DNA of 64,000 nt, taken from the NCBI GenBank assembly GCA_027486845.1, contig JAIXOL010000078.1, positions 1 through 64,000 on the forward strand, given 5' to 3'. The notes below the pieces were generated by a model. The model did no database searches. It was given only the letters and a program-made list of their open reading frames with translations, and was not told the origin of the DNA. Source of the DNA: Cytophagaceae bacterium (GTDB taxonomy: Bacteria; Bacteroidota; Bacteroidia; Cytophagales; Spirosomataceae). Below, piece by piece: positions 32,720 through 42,966 of the stretch (positions within the stretch are counted from its first letter, which is position 1; every line of letters starts with the position of its first letter). The position numbers were made by a program, and so were the translations under genes.

Positions 32720-35512
32720 TTATTTCAACAAATAATTAATATCATCTTCACTCAAACTTTTTACCGAAGCGGCATCTGCCGAAATTACATCATCGAAAAG
32801 CTGTTTTTTCTTTTCTTGTAAAAGTAATATTTTTTCTTCGATTGTATTTTGGGCTATGAGTTTATAGCTCGTCACTTTTCGAGTTTGCCCAATTCGGTGT
32901 GTGCGGTCGATAGCCTGACTTTCTGCGGCTACATTCCACCATGGGTCAAAGATGAAAACCATATCTGCAGCTGTAAGGTTTAAGCCAGTTCCGCCGGTTT
33001 TAAGTGTCATTACAAATGCCTTGCAATTAGTGTCGTTCTGGAATCTTTCAACGAGTTTTTGGCGGTCACGGGTTGAGCCAGTCATGCTTACAAAATCAAT
33101 TCCTGCGTTTTCGAGAACTCCTTCGATAAGTTCGATTGCAGCTAAATAATTAACAAAAATTAGTACTTTGTGGCCGTTCGCAATAGCATCGGTCATTTGT
33201 TCTGTCAGTAATTCAAGTTTAGGCGAAGCAATTTTTCCATCAGATTTTGTTTCTGGAAGAGAAGCAATTTGACGAAGTTCGTTGAAAGCTTGAAAGATAA
33301 AAAACTGGCTTTTTTCGATACTTGATGACTTGATTTGTTGCTTGATGGCTTCTTGATAAAACAAACGTCGTTGCTCGTAAAGTTTGGCTTGAGGCTCTGA
33401 CATCTCAACATAAAGCGTTTGTTCGATTTTATCGGGAAGTTCGGTCAAAACTTCTGATTTTAATCGTCTTAGAATAAATGGATATATTTTTTTTCGGAGT
33501 TCGAGGATTGCGTCTGTATCCCGGTTTTTTTGAATCGGAATCAGATAATTATCGTTGAAATTTTGTGCCGAACCAAACATGGCAGGATTTAAGAAACGAA
33601 AAAGTGAGTATAATTCGCCCAGATTATTTTCGATTGGCGTGCCACTCAATGCCAGTTTATGCTCAGATTGAATCAAAAGTGCTGCTTTTGAAGTCTGAGA
33701 TTGCATATTTTTAATGTTTTGCGATTCATCAAGTATCACATAATAAAACTCAATTTCCTTAAAAATCTCAATATCGTTGCGAAGCATGGCGTATGTGGTA
33801 AATATCAAATTTGACTTTACAGCATCTTCAATTTTGCGGTTTTCGGCATAATATGTATAAGTCGTGATGGCTGGATTGAATTTCTGAATTTCATTTTTCC
33901 AATTGAATAACAAACTTTTGGGCATCACCACCAAGGTCGGTTTTTTTTGTTTTGGGTAAATTTCGCTTAGAAGTGTAATCGTCTGAATGGTTTTTCCAAG
34001 ACCCATATCATCGGCCAAACAACCGCCAAGTTTTTGCTCTTTCAAATAACTTAACCATTGATACCCATATTCTTGATAGGGGCGAAGTTTAGCGTTTACT
34101 TTCGGAAGTTTTTTAGAATTACCTTTTATGTTATTAAAACCTTCAAAAATTGACTTAGATTTCTTGAATACTGCTGATGAATTGCGTTCATCAATCAATT
34201 CTTCGACCAGTGGCAAGTCAAAAAATGAGATTTCAATTTTATCTTTTTTCTTCTTAAATAATCGCTGCAATTTTTGTACATACGATTCATTCAATAGGGC
34301 GTGCGAACCATCCGAAAGCTCAACATAACGTTTTTGGCGATATTGGGTGAGGGCTTCCCAAAGCGATATTTTTTCTCCGTCAAAATCAAGCGTTGCGTTT
34401 CCTTCTAAAAAGTCAATGCCTGATGATAGGCTCACATCTAATCTTGGTTGAGAAGTATTGATTTTATAAGATTTGAGTTTTTCAGCCCCGAAGAGTTTCC
34501 AACTCAGCAATAATGTAGATAATTCGTTGTAAATGAAACCATTTGCAATTTCTTGCGGCACCACAAAGAGGTTTTCTTCTTGATAAATCTCGTTGGTTTT
34601 CTTTTTGACCTCTTTTGGAATATGTTTTTTTAATAGTTTTAAAATAACATCCGAAAGCTCTTCAATAGGTTTTTGTTCAATATAAACTACTCTAATTGTT
34701 TCTTCCAACTCGCTTATTTCTACACATTTATGCAAATCGAATTGTTCTAGAAATTCAACATCGAAACCTTGTAAAATTTGTGTGATTCTCAGGTGAAGTG
34801 CATTGTCGGTATCAATTTTCTCAAAAATCAAAGCTGGTTCAGTGGCACGAGTTTCTCGTAATTCCTCGACTTTGTAGTTTTTGTATTGAACTTTGAAGTT
34901 ATCAAGGTAGGAAAACAATAATGACAGATATTTTTCTAGGTCAGTTATATTAATCTCTGAACTAAAAGCATCTAAACGATTGAAATTATTACCCAAAGGC
35001 GTGATTTCGTAAATTGTGTTTTTTGCCATCAAAAAACCTTCGGAAATTGGTTGAAGTTCTTCAACAGCTTGATGATTAATGAATAAAACGGGTTTTACAG
35101 AAAGGCGTTTTTCATTCTTTGGCGTTAGTTTTATTTCAAAAACTACTTGGTGTTCTTCTTCCGCAAAATTGACTTGTTCACCTTTATCGTTGGCCAATAA
35201 ATCAGTGTTTTTGAGGGAATAAAGTAAATATTCATGTTCCGCAAGATATAGGCTTCCTTGTTCTTTTCCCCATTCTATGACGAATGCTTCACGCTCGCGG
35301 ATGCTTTCTATTTGACGTAAAATGTTGCGGACTTCGCCCGTATAGGCTTGATAATTTACTTCAACAGGATTTAGATTTTTATCAACAATTTGAAGAAAAG
35401 TACCCAAAGTATCTGTGGTAAGCATAAACAAAATATCAATTGGTTTGATATTTTTTGTTTGCCAAGTTTGTCGTTTGAAACTATTGAAATTATCGTTGAA
35501 GGAATTATTCAT
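32720..35512 (-). CDS. SNF2-family DEAD/DEAH helicase
   Basis: The 930-residue protein has a roughly 430-residue N-terminal region of unfamiliar sequence, then a complete SNF2 motor. Motif I is DDMGLGKTIQT near residue 500, motif II is DESQN near 594, and motif III is LSGTPIENNLGELYSLF. Motif V is TGGTGLNLTAADMVFIFDPWWNVAAE and motif VI is QAIDRTHRIGQ near 870. No SWIM zinc finger (CxC...CxH) was seen in the N-terminal part. SNF2 motors translocate on double-stranded DNA and remodel bound proteins. It lies in a run tatD - snf2 - XPB-like partner. Confidence 0.92.
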   Translation of the reverse strand: MNNSFNDNFNSFKRQTWQTKNIKPIDILFMLTTDTLGTFLQIVDKNLNPVEVNYQAYTGEVRNILRQIESIREREAFVIEWGKEQGSLYLAEHEYLLYSLKNTDLLANDKGEQVNFAEEEHQVVFEIKLTPKNEKRLSVKPVLFINHQAVEELQPISEGFLMAKNTIYEITPLGNNFNRLDAFSSEINITDLEKYLSLLFSYLDNFKVQYKNYKVEELRETRATEPALIFEKIDTDNALHLRITQILQGFDVEFLEQFDLHKCVEISELEETIRVVYIEQKPIEELSDVILKLLKKHIPKEVKKKTNEIYQEENLFVVPQEIANGFIYNELSTLLLSWKLFGAEKLKSYKINTSQPRLDVSLSSGIDFLEGNATLDFDGEKISLWEALTQYRQKRYVELSDGSHALLNESYVQKLQRLFKKKKDKIEISFFDLPLVEELIDERNSSAVFKKSKSIFEGFNNIKGNSKKLPKVNAKLRPYQEYGYQWLSYLKEQKLGGCLADDMGLGKTIQTITLLSEIYPKQKKPTLVVMPKSLLFNWKNEIQKFNPAITTYTYYAENRKIEDAVKSNLIFTTYAMLRNDIEIFKEIEFYYVILDESQNIKNMQSQTSKAALLIQSEHKLALSGTPIENNLGELYSLFRFLNPAMFGSAQNFNDNYLIPIQKNRDTDAILELRKKIYPFILRRLKSEVLTELPDKIEQTLYVEMSEPQAKLYEQRRLFYQEAIKQQIKSSSIEKSQFFIFQAFNELRQIASLPETKSDGKIASPKLELLTEQMTDAIANGHKVLIFVNYLAAIELIEGVLENAGIDFVSMTGSTRDRQKLVERFQNDTNCKAFVMTLKTGGTGLNLTAADMVFIFDPWWNVAAESQAIDRTHRIGQTRKVTSYKLIAQNTIEEKILLLQEKKKQLFDDVISADAASVKSLSEDDINYLLK

Positions 35513-35560
35513 TTTATTTTTTGTTTACCAACTTGATATGACATCAGTTTAGTCACACAT

Positions 35561-36235
35561 TTAGGTACAGATTTCTATATAATTGGCAAAAATAATATCT
35601 TCTAGCTTATTTAAAGGTATTTTCAGAATAAAAGATGCTTTTTCGTAGAGTTCGGAAATAGAAACATCTTTGTCATCAGTTTCGAGGAAAAGTTTTTCGT
35701 GCGGAATTTGAGATAAAATTTGTGCAGCATTTGAATTTTCTTGTAAAATAGCGGAACCAAGTGATAAATAAAAGCCTTTGTCGAGTAGGATTTGGGCAGT
35801 CGTTAGATTATTATTGAAGCCATGAATAATCATTGGAACTTTAGGGCGAACGATTTTTTTGATGGAAATCAACTCGTTAAAGCATTTTACACAGTGAATA
35901 ATGATTGGCTTTTTTACTTCTTCAGCAATTCTGATTTGTTTAATAAATATTTCTTCTTGGAGCGGTAGAGATGCTCCCTTTAGTCGGTCGAGTCCACACT
36001 CACCAATGAGTTTAATATCTTGATTTTTAGCGAGTTGTCTAAGTTTTTCAAGTTGAAGTTTTTGTTTATTTTCGTTGATGTACCATGGATGAATTCCAAC
36101 GGAAAGCCAGCTGTTTGGAATGGTTTCATCAGGGAAAGTTTCTAGTGCTTCGTCAGTTTCGGGAATAATCAAATTGTAAATTATTTGTTGATTATCTTGT
36201 TTCTCAGGATTGTGAGTGTGTATATTTATAAGCAT
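35561..36235 (-). CDS. TatD-family metal-dependent hydrolase
   Basis: The 224-residue TIM-barrel protein carries the expected metal ligands: H6 and H8 in INIHTHNP, Glu in IGECGLDR, His in IIHCVK, His in IIHGFN, and Asp in LETDDKD. TatD proteins are 3'-5' DNA exonucleases or related hydrolases. At 224 residues it is shorter than E. coli TatD (260), as in many Bacteroidota. It lies 48 bases upstream of the SNF2 gene on the same strand, which points to a shared DNA-processing operon. Confidence 0.88.
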   Translation of the reverse strand: MLINIHTHNPEKQDNQQIIYNLIIPETDEALETFPDETIPNSWLSVGIHPWYINENKQKLQLEKLRQLAKNQDIKLIGECGLDRLKGASLPLQEEIFIKQIRIAEEVKKPIIIHCVKCFNELISIKKIVRPKVPMIIHGFNNNLTTAQILLDKGFYLSLGSAILQENSNAAQILSQIPHEKLFLETDDKDVSISELYEKASFILKIPLNKLEDIIFANYIEICT

Positions 36236-36322
36236 TTTTACAATGACGAAATTGGAATATATTTCTAATCTTACAAATATATCCTATCATACTAACATTT
36301 GCACATTCAAAATTAGATTTTT

Positions 36323-36784
36323 ATGATTATTAAGTGTGTGACTTTTTATGAGTTGAGTCTTGACGAGCTTTATGCCATTATGGTGTTGCGTCAAGAGGTT
36401 TTTGTATTAGAACAAAATTGCCCATTTGTTGATGCTGATGGTAAAGACCAATTGGCTTGGCATTTTATGATTTGGGATGAAAATAATAAATTGGTAGCTT
36501 ACACTCGCCTTTTTGATAAAAATGTTTATTACGAAGATTATACTTCGATTGGTCGGGTGGTAAGCTCTTCACAAACTCGCGGTGGAGGAATTGGTAGGTT
36601 ATTGATGCAAAAATCAATCGAAAAAACAATTGAACTATTTGGTAATGAACCAATTAAGATTGGAGCACAAAGTTATCTGATTAAGTTTTATCAATCGCTG
36701 GGTTTTGAACTTATTGGGCACGACTATGTTGAAGATGGCATTGACCATACTTATATGATACTCGGTTTCGCTCAGGTGCCGTAG
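36323..36784 (+). CDS. ElaA-like GNAT acetyltransferase
   Basis: The 153-residue protein begins with the ElaA pattern LSLDELYAIMVLRQEVFVLEQNCPFVDADGKD. The acetyl-CoA motif is IGRVVSSSQTRGGGIGRLLMQKSIE (Q/R-x-x-G-x-G/A), followed by IGAQSYLIKFYQSLGFELIG. It transfers an acetyl group to an unknown small molecule or protein. It is divergently placed from the TatD gene and is monocistronic. Confidence 0.9.
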   Translation: MIIKCVTFYELSLDELYAIMVLRQEVFVLEQNCPFVDADGKDQLAWHFMIWDENNKLVAYTRLFDKNVYYEDYTSIGRVVSSSQTRGGGIGRLLMQKSIEKTIELFGNEPIKIGAQSYLIKFYQSLGFELIGHDYVEDGIDHTYMILGFAQVP

Positions 36785-36846
36785 CTTTTTCTTCTATCAT
36801 AGGCAAAAAAGGTCTTGTAAAGTTTTGAAGCAAATCAACAATCTGA

Positions 36847-38475
36847 TTACTGATGAACTAATTTTTTTGTGATTCGCTTCGTGGCTGATTCTATTGTTAA
36901 GTATTTTATGCCACTCACAATTTCGTTTTCGGGCAATTCTATATAAAAATCATTGTTTCCAATTTGTAGCATTTCATTTGTTTCAAAAATTGTTTTTCCA
37001 AGATTGTCTTTTAAAATTATTTTAGTTTTTTCGTTAAAAAGTGATTGAATATTGATATTTATTCGCTCGAGAAATGGATTTGGAAAAGCATTAATATTTA
37101 TTTCAGCCAGTTCTGGCTCATTGGTAGTTATAGCAAAGTTGGTCTTTATATTATTGTCGAGCCATTGTAAGCGTTGGGTTATAAAATTTCGGAGTTCGTT
37201 TACTTCTTGTTCCCAAGTTCCAGCATAAGGCGTTGGTTGAGGCCAAACGTAAGTCCCTAAAACTGGCCATTTCTGAAAATTTCTGACGATTGGTTCTTTT
37301 AAAATATTTGATAGTGTATCAATGTGTTTATTGAGTCTTTCATTTTGCAAAGCTCCAAATTTTCGTTGAAAACCATATTCTTGACCGAGTTCTCGTACGA
37401 ATGCCGAATCAGAGAGCATTTTCTCCCACCAAAAGGGTACTTGCCAAAAATCTGTTGAACAAGTATAATTAAAGCGGTAGGAAAAACCGAAAGGGCTATC
37501 ACCTCCACAGTAATTGCCATTTCCGTAAGTAATGTCATAGTCCCACGGTGGGCCAGCTTTTATTTTTCCTCCTTTGCTGTCTTTGTCTTTATGAAAAAAA
37601 GTACTTATTCGATAGCCATCAACATTTTTTGCCACTTCATTAACTAAAAATAATTGAATGAATGACCTAGTATCTATGTATTTTCTGTAGCCATTAATTT
37701 TATCTCGATAATTTGCACTTTGAAGTGAATTTTCAGCATTATCGACATAGTTTTTGAGATAATTTCTTTGTTCTGAAGTAATTGTTTTCGGTGATTCATA
37801 TAGAAATGTCGTGTAATTATTTGGCGTATTATAATTTGGATATTTTGAACGCCAACTTCCTAAGTTTTCCCCTGTTGTTTTATCAGCCTTAAAAATATAT
37901 CCTCCAGTTATATCATCACCGGTCAAATCAGTTTCTTTCAGATTTGCTATGTTAACACGGCCTGTATCTCGTTTTATTTTTTCCATGAAAACATAAACTC
38001 CTTGATAGACATTATTGATAATTACCTCTACATATTGCGTACGTGAAGCGTACATACCCATTTCACGAGCAACACGCATCGTGAGTACGTTGTGCATAAA
38101 ACTTTTTTCATTATAGGATGCAAATAAAATCCAGTCAGATTCTTTGGGCATTCCGAGTAAAGATGCAGTGATTGATTCTGATTTCTCATTCCAAAGTTCA
38201 ATACCTAAACCCTTTTTGGGAAACATTTGTGAAGACGAACCTCGATATTCGATTCCAGCAAAACCATCATAATGAGGTTTATCACTTATATTATTAATTT
38301 TTCCTTGCCCATTATAGTAGATTTTGAAATCAATTTTGATTTTTGGTTCGTCATAAATTATTGCTCCATTCGTGTTTATTACTACAATAGGCAGTGTAGA
38401 AGATGTGAGAAATTGAGCAAAGGTGAATTGGAAATTATAGAAGCTCAAAAAAATAGTAAAGTAAAGTTTTTTCAT
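36847..38475 (-). CDS. CotH-kinase-family secreted protein with T9SS sorting domain
   Basis: The 542-residue protein has a signal peptide ending in FAQ. The CotH domain covers residues about 28-440, with the hallmark GIEYRGSSSQMFPKKGLGIEL, the catalytic-type VFMEKIKRD and the metal-site PWDYDITYGN. CotH proteins are atypical kinases; Bacillus CotH phosphorylates spore-coat proteins. The C-terminus is a type IX sorting domain beginning NAFPNPFLERININIQ, so the protein leaves the cell or is fixed on its surface. The target is unknown. The nuclease gene upstream is 36 bases away on the same strand. Confidence 0.88.
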   Translation of the reverse strand: MKKLYFTIFLSFYNFQFTFAQFLTSSTLPIVVINTNGAIIYDEPKIKIDFKIYYNGQGKINNISDKPHYDGFAGIEYRGSSSQMFPKKGLGIELWNEKSESITASLLGMPKESDWILFASYNEKSFMHNVLTMRVAREMGMYASRTQYVEVIINNVYQGVYVFMEKIKRDTGRVNIANLKETDLTGDDITGGYIFKADKTTGENLGSWRSKYPNYNTPNNYTTFLYESPKTITSEQRNYLKNYVDNAENSLQSANYRDKINGYRKYIDTRSFIQLFLVNEVAKNVDGYRISTFFHKDKDSKGGKIKAGPPWDYDITYGNGNYCGGDSPFGFSYRFNYTCSTDFWQVPFWWEKMLSDSAFVRELGQEYGFQRKFGALQNERLNKHIDTLSNILKEPIVRNFQKWPVLGTYVWPQPTPYAGTWEQEVNELRNFITQRLQWLDNNIKTNFAITTNEPELAEININAFPNPFLERININIQSLFNEKTKIILKDNLGKTIFETNEMLQIGNNDFYIELPENEIVSGIKYLTIESATKRITKKLVHQ

Positions 38476-38511
38476 AGTGTTGAATTGACAAATTGAAAAC
38501 TTGTTGTATTT

Positions 38512-39852
38512 TTAATAACTGAGATTCGCAACTTTTAATGTTGGGCCAACATCTTTACGAGATTCTAACGATTTTTGAATAGCACTTGGTACATTTGACA
38601 AAAAATCATAACCCGTTAGGGATTCTAAATCATCAATACTTAAGCGATATTCACCCCATTTTGTTCCATCAACACTTTCTTTATTGGGTACATTTATAGC
38701 AATTACACGAGTTTGAGCGTCGATTCTTGCAATATCATTACTGCCTATTGGAAGAATAATTATTACTTTCCAGAAAAATTCAGGTACAACTATTTTTCCA
38801 TTATCAATGGTGTTGGTTTTTCCGCCGTTGCTGCCTGTACCACCTTTGCCTAAAACCCCCGCAACAATATACAATTCATTGCCAGCTTCCGCAATTTTAC
38901 GAGAATAAGCTTCAAAATCTGCCCAAAGTCCACGATTATTGGCTGGTGCTTGTGGTGCAATGTTGGTCATTAAGAAAGTTTCATCATTGTCTTCAAAGCT
39001 ACCATCACGGTCGTCGGATGGACAAAGATGCCCACGGTCGAAACCTGAATTTGTATAGTCAGAAGTGATTACTTTATACCAAGCACTCGGAAGAGAAGGG
39101 TCGGGACGGAAATTGTCAGTTCGTTGTGTGCTACCTTTCCATGCCGTACTTAAATGCCAACTTGCCCAATTTGCAGTACCTTTACCGCGATTATAAGACA
39201 AAACGTATTGATTTTTTATAATCAAATAGTTGTTTTCATCTTTTGTGTCAGCATTGCTTGGATTGCCCATAGCCAAATTATTATCGCGGGTCGGAGCAGT
39301 TGAATTAGTTGGTGAATTGCTAGTTGATGTAATTATTATATCATCAATATTAAGTCGATTTGCTCCGCCCGAAATTTTACGCATTTCAAACCTGATTTTA
39401 CCCGGCTCATTAATTGTAAAGGCAGTTGTAGAAAGCTTGCTACCAGATGTTTTTTGTGTTGAACCAAATTTCGACCATGATAAACCGCTATTTCTTGAAG
39501 TATACAATTCCCATTCTGATTCGTCATCTCCATTGTATGCACCATAAGATATATTGATTTCTTTTACGCCAAAAATGTCATAATTCATGCGTATATATCC
39601 TGTTTCACGAATTCTGATGGCACGCGATTCATTTTTTGTGTCTTTTGTGGTGGTACCTATTAGGGCATCTTCAAAATACCAAATTCCACCAGTCAATTCT
39701 ACATCTCCTGCGGTATAACTATTTTTTGAAGCATTTTCGAATCCTTCGGGAAAACCTGTGATGAAAGCAGTGCTTTTTGGAATAATTGTTGAAATACAAG
39801 AACTGATTAGAAATGAAATACTAACAGAAAAAAGAATGAATTTGCGAAGCAT
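38512..39852 (-). CDS. DNA/RNA non-specific endonuclease lipoprotein
   Basis: The 446-residue protein has a lipoprotein signal with Cys19 (FLISSC). Residues about 35-170 form a beta-sandwich resembling carbohydrate or adhesive modules ([13 protein letters not shown] through [11 protein letters not shown]). After a Ser/Thr/Asn-rich linker, residues about 200-445 are a NUC1/NucA-type nuclease with the active-site [13 protein letters not shown] and metal-site [18 protein letters not shown]. It degrades DNA and RNA outside the cytoplasm, probably for nutrient scavenging. It is close upstream of the CotH gene. Confidence 0.92.
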   Translation of the reverse strand: MLRKFILFSVSISFLISSCISTIIPKSTAFITGFPEGFENASKNSYTAGDVELTGGIWYFEDALIGTTTKDTKNESRAIRIRETGYIRMNYDIFGVKEINISYGAYNGDDESEWELYTSRNSGLSWSKFGSTQKTSGSKLSTTAFTINEPGKIRFEMRKISGGANRLNIDDIIITSTSNSPTNSTAPTRDNNLAMGNPSNADTKDENNYLIIKNQYVLSYNRGKGTANWASWHLSTAWKGSTQRTDNFRPDPSLPSAWYKVITSDYTNSGFDRGHLCPSDDRDGSFEDNDETFLMTNIAPQAPANNRGLWADFEAYSRKIAEAGNELYIVAGVLGKGGTGSNGGKTNTIDNGKIVVPEFFWKVIIILPIGSNDIARIDAQTRVIAINVPNKESVDGTKWGEYRLSIDDLESLTGYDFLSNVPSAIQKSLESRKDVGPTLKVANLSY

Positions 39853-39951
39853 GGAGTTTTGTTTTATTTTGAGGTAAAGTTACTAAAATTTAATCAAATG
39901 ATTTAAAATGGGTGAGACTGAAATGCATTTTTATAGTTAAGTGATAATGAA

Positions 39952-39986
39952 AATAAAAAAGAGCGAAACTTTCGCCTCGCTCTTTG
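39952..39986 (-). terminator. Terminator after the DUF5117 metalloprotease gene
   Basis: The stem GAGCG/CGCTC with inner GCGAAA/TTTCGC possibilities lies about 20 bases after the stop at 40005. On the minus strand it is followed by TTTTTTATTTT. Confidence 0.75.
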
Positions 39987-40004
39987 ATTCATTCAAACTA
40001 TTTT

Positions 40005-42563
40005 TTATTTATTAGGATTCAATGCAGTGTCAATTCTTTGCAAAACATCCTGCAAGTGATATTTACTCATTTTGTCGGCTGTCAATGGTAATGCTACTTT
40101 GATTTCTCCTTTCAAGGCTTCCAAATGTGCTCGTGCGATTGATGGTAAATCGGTTTTCTTCAAATCCACCATTCGAGTTTCAAAGCCATAAGTTGCTCCT
40201 TGTGGAATGAACGAAACCGCAGCCATTCCTGGCGTAAGTAATGAAGTTATCTTCTCAACAAATACTTTCTGTAGGTTACGGCGGTATATGTCGATTACTT
40301 TCTTTGATTTCAATTCTGACCAGATGCTTCCACGTAAATCTATCATCAATTCATCTAAATTATAATTAGCTGCACTTGCCGAACCAGTTTCCATTAATCT
40401 TACTGCACGGTCACCGGCTAAAAGATTATTCAATGTAGCTTCTTGAATGGCTTTTACTGCTTCAACGCCTGTTTCTGGATTTATTTTATTCAAAATATTC
40501 TTATCGAGCATCCAAGTTGGTGTTTCAAAAACTTGACGATTTAAGAAGTTAACTGCCTCTTTTTGAGTGGCTCTTGGTACAACTTCAAAAACTGAACCTT
40601 CCATGTCGTAAGTTTTAGGCGTATCGTAAATACCACCCACATTTTTGGTTACGTGACCAATATAACGACGGTATTGACCTGTTACGTTTGCGTATAATTC
40701 AGCCAATTCTTTATAAGATTCTCCGTTCTCTTTGCTCCATTCTGGCAATTGTGGTAAAATTCTTTGTAAGTTTTTGATACCATAATCAGAAGCCTTCATT
40801 GCATTATCACTTAAATCTTCTGTCTGATAACGAGGGTCGAAGGGACTTACTTCTGTACCAAAACGCTTGCGAGGGTCTTTAACTGCTTCTTTTGTCAATT
40901 CATTCAAGATTGATTTTTCTTCAGTAGCACTTTTGGCATCAGCGAAGTATTTGTATGCCCACTGAATTGCCCAAACGTCATAATCTCCAATACGTGGGAA
41001 GAAATCTGTCACGCCATCTTCTGGTTGTGCTACATAGTTAAAACGAGCATAATCCATGATAGATGAAGTGTGTCCATTTTTAGCAACCCATTCTTTATCA
41101 CGCAATTTTTCAACTGGCGTAGCCGAACTTGCTCCCATGTTGTGGCGTAAACCTATTGTATGTCCAACTTCGTGTGATGATACAAAACGAATCAATTGAC
41201 CCATCAATTCATCATCAAAGTTTTTCTTTCTTGAGCGTGGGTCGGATGCCGCAGTCTGAATCATGTACCAGTTTCTTACCAAACGCATTACGTTGTGATA
41301 CCAACCGATATGACTTTCTAAAATCTCGCCGCTGCGTGGGTCGTGTACATTCGGGCCGTAAGCATTCTGAATGTCAGCCGCAAAATATCTGATTACTGAG
41401 TAACGAGCATCTTCCAAACCTAAGCTGTCTTTTGGATTCATGTATTCGCCACGAATGGCATTTTTCCAACCTGCTTTTTCAAAAGCTACTTGCCAATCGT
41501 CAACACCTGCTTTGAGGTATTTTTGCCATTTTTGTGGCGTTGCTGGGTCTATATAATAAACGATTGCTTTTTTCGGCTCAATCAATTCTCCACGTTTTTG
41601 GCGTTCGGCATCTTGTTGGTTTTTTGGCTCAAGTTTCCATCTTACTGCAAAAACTTCGTTATCTGATTTTTGTGATTCTTCACCAAAAGATGCATATTGG
41701 TTCGCAAAATAGCCAACACGCGGGTCGAAATAACGCTTACGCATTGGTGTTTTTGGCAGAATAATCATTGAAGTATTAAACTCCATTGTTACCACACCTG
41801 CATCACGCGAGGCTGGTAGGTAGCCTCCGATTTGAGGAATTGGAACTAATGAAACCGATGGAGGTATAACACTAAAAGTTTTGGTTGTACGAATTTCGGT
41901 GTTGATTGGGTAAGAACGAATATGTTGAATAAATGAACGGTCAGCTTGAATTGCCGCAATTTTCAATAATTGTTTATTGATTGGGTCAAGCGAAAAAACT
42001 TGATTATCGCCTTTGAAGAACTCTGTTACTTCGATCACCGAAGACGTATCTTTTTTAAGAGCTTTAATTTCAAAAACGCCAATGATTGGGTCGGCACTTG
42101 AATTTTTTACTGCTTGGAAAATTGGTTTTGTACTATCGGCACTGGCAATGACTAAAGTAATTGAACGTAAGAAAAGTTTATTTTCTGGGCCTTTTTCCCA
42201 TCTAACTACTTGACGGTTAACCTCTTCACCACCGAAAATTCCACCACCTGCGGCAGTTTTCGAGTAGCGAGTCACCGTCATGATGTCACGTCCAATCAAA
42301 GAATCACCGATTTCAAAGAAATACTTGTCTTCAATTTTGTGAACCGTCATTAAGCCTTTGGTGGTTTTAGCTTTGTCAGTGATTACTTCTTTATAAGGTT
42401 TTGGGCCAGTTTTCGGGGCTTCGGCTGGTTTTGGTTGAGCAACAGGGGCTTGAGTAACTGGTTTAGGGTCTTCTGCTTTTTTTTCGTCTTTTTTCTGTGC
42501 ATTTGCTCCGAGAGCTACACTCAAAATTAACGAACTTAAAAAAGTAAATTTCAATAATTTCAT
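40005..42563 (-). CDS. Secreted zinc-dependent metalloprotease (DUF5117/DUF5118 type)
   Basis: The 852-residue protein has a signal peptide ending in ALGANAQ and a Lys/Pro/Ala-rich linker (about 22-60) with the repeated QAPVAQPKPAEAPKT character. The middle part matches the DUF5117 proteins of Bacteroidota (IGRDIMTVTRYSKTAAG, then YFANQYASFGEESQ). The metzincin-type zinc site HEVGHTIGLRHNMGAS lies near residue 464 and the Met-turn candidate is SSIMDYARFNY. The C-terminal 200 residues are helical. It probably digests proteins outside the cell or in the periplasm. A terminator follows; it is a single-gene unit. Confidence 0.88.
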   Translation of the reverse strand: MKLLKFTFLSSLILSVALGANAQKKDEKKAEDPKPVTQAPVAQPKPAEAPKTGPKPYKEVITDKAKTTKGLMTVHKIEDKYFFEIGDSLIGRDIMTVTRYSKTAAGGGIFGGEEVNRQVVRWEKGPENKLFLRSITLVIASADSTKPIFQAVKNSSADPIIGVFEIKALKKDTSSVIEVTEFFKGDNQVFSLDPINKQLLKIAAIQADRSFIQHIRSYPINTEIRTTKTFSVIPPSVSLVPIPQIGGYLPASRDAGVVTMEFNTSMIILPKTPMRKRYFDPRVGYFANQYASFGEESQKSDNEVFAVRWKLEPKNQQDAERQKRGELIEPKKAIVYYIDPATPQKWQKYLKAGVDDWQVAFEKAGWKNAIRGEYMNPKDSLGLEDARYSVIRYFAADIQNAYGPNVHDPRSGEILESHIGWYHNVMRLVRNWYMIQTAASDPRSRKKNFDDELMGQLIRFVSSHEVGHTIGLRHNMGASSATPVEKLRDKEWVAKNGHTSSIMDYARFNYVAQPEDGVTDFFPRIGDYDVWAIQWAYKYFADAKSATEEKSILNELTKEAVKDPRKRFGTEVSPFDPRYQTEDLSDNAMKASDYGIKNLQRILPQLPEWSKENGESYKELAELYANVTGQYRRYIGHVTKNVGGIYDTPKTYDMEGSVFEVVPRATQKEAVNFLNRQVFETPTWMLDKNILNKINPETGVEAVKAIQEATLNNLLAGDRAVRLMETGSASAANYNLDELMIDLRGSIWSELKSKKVIDIYRRNLQKVFVEKITSLLTPGMAAVSFIPQGATYGFETRMVDLKKTDLPSIARAHLEALKGEIKVALPLTADKMSKYHLQDVLQRIDTALNPNK

Positions 42564-42966
42564 AAATTTGAATTAATAGTTTGAAGAATAAAATTTGGTA
42601 AAACTAATTAAAAATGCCAAATTTCATTGTAATCATTTGATGAAAGGAGAATGAAACAAGACTAATGGACATTTTTTGTCTAAATAGATGACTTTTTAAT
42701 AACAATACTCGCTTAATTATGTTAGATTTTTACTCAAAAAAATATTTTTATACTTACTGTAACATTAATTGATTTTTCAACAAAGTATAATTAGAAACTT
42801 AATTTCAAGTTGTAAATGCAGCTATTGGAAAAATCAATGGTAGTGGTGAAAAATCAAAAATTAGGTTAATCAACGGAAATGTATTTTTAAGAAAGAAAAA
42901 ATAGAAATACAAAATTTTTAAAAACAAAACGGTGTTTTCGACTTAGCTTGGACACCGTTTTATGTA
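42564..42966. other. Intergenic stretch without gene
   Basis: About 400 AT-rich bases between the metalloprotease start and the marC stop contain no supported ORF. The only structure seen is the marC terminator near the right end. The remainder presumably holds the protease promoter, but I cannot place it with confidence. Confidence 0.6.
42926..42962 (-). terminator. Terminator after marC
   Basis: Arms AAACGGTGT and ACACCGTTT form a nine-base stem with a loop of about 16 bases. On the minus strand TTTTGTTTTT follows. It lies only a few bases after the marC stop. Confidence 0.8.

Noticed and set aside
42564-42966. Candidate small RNA or gene in the 400-base gap.
   Set aside because: Only AT-rich sequence and the marC terminator are visible; no promoter-hairpin-T-run unit was found.
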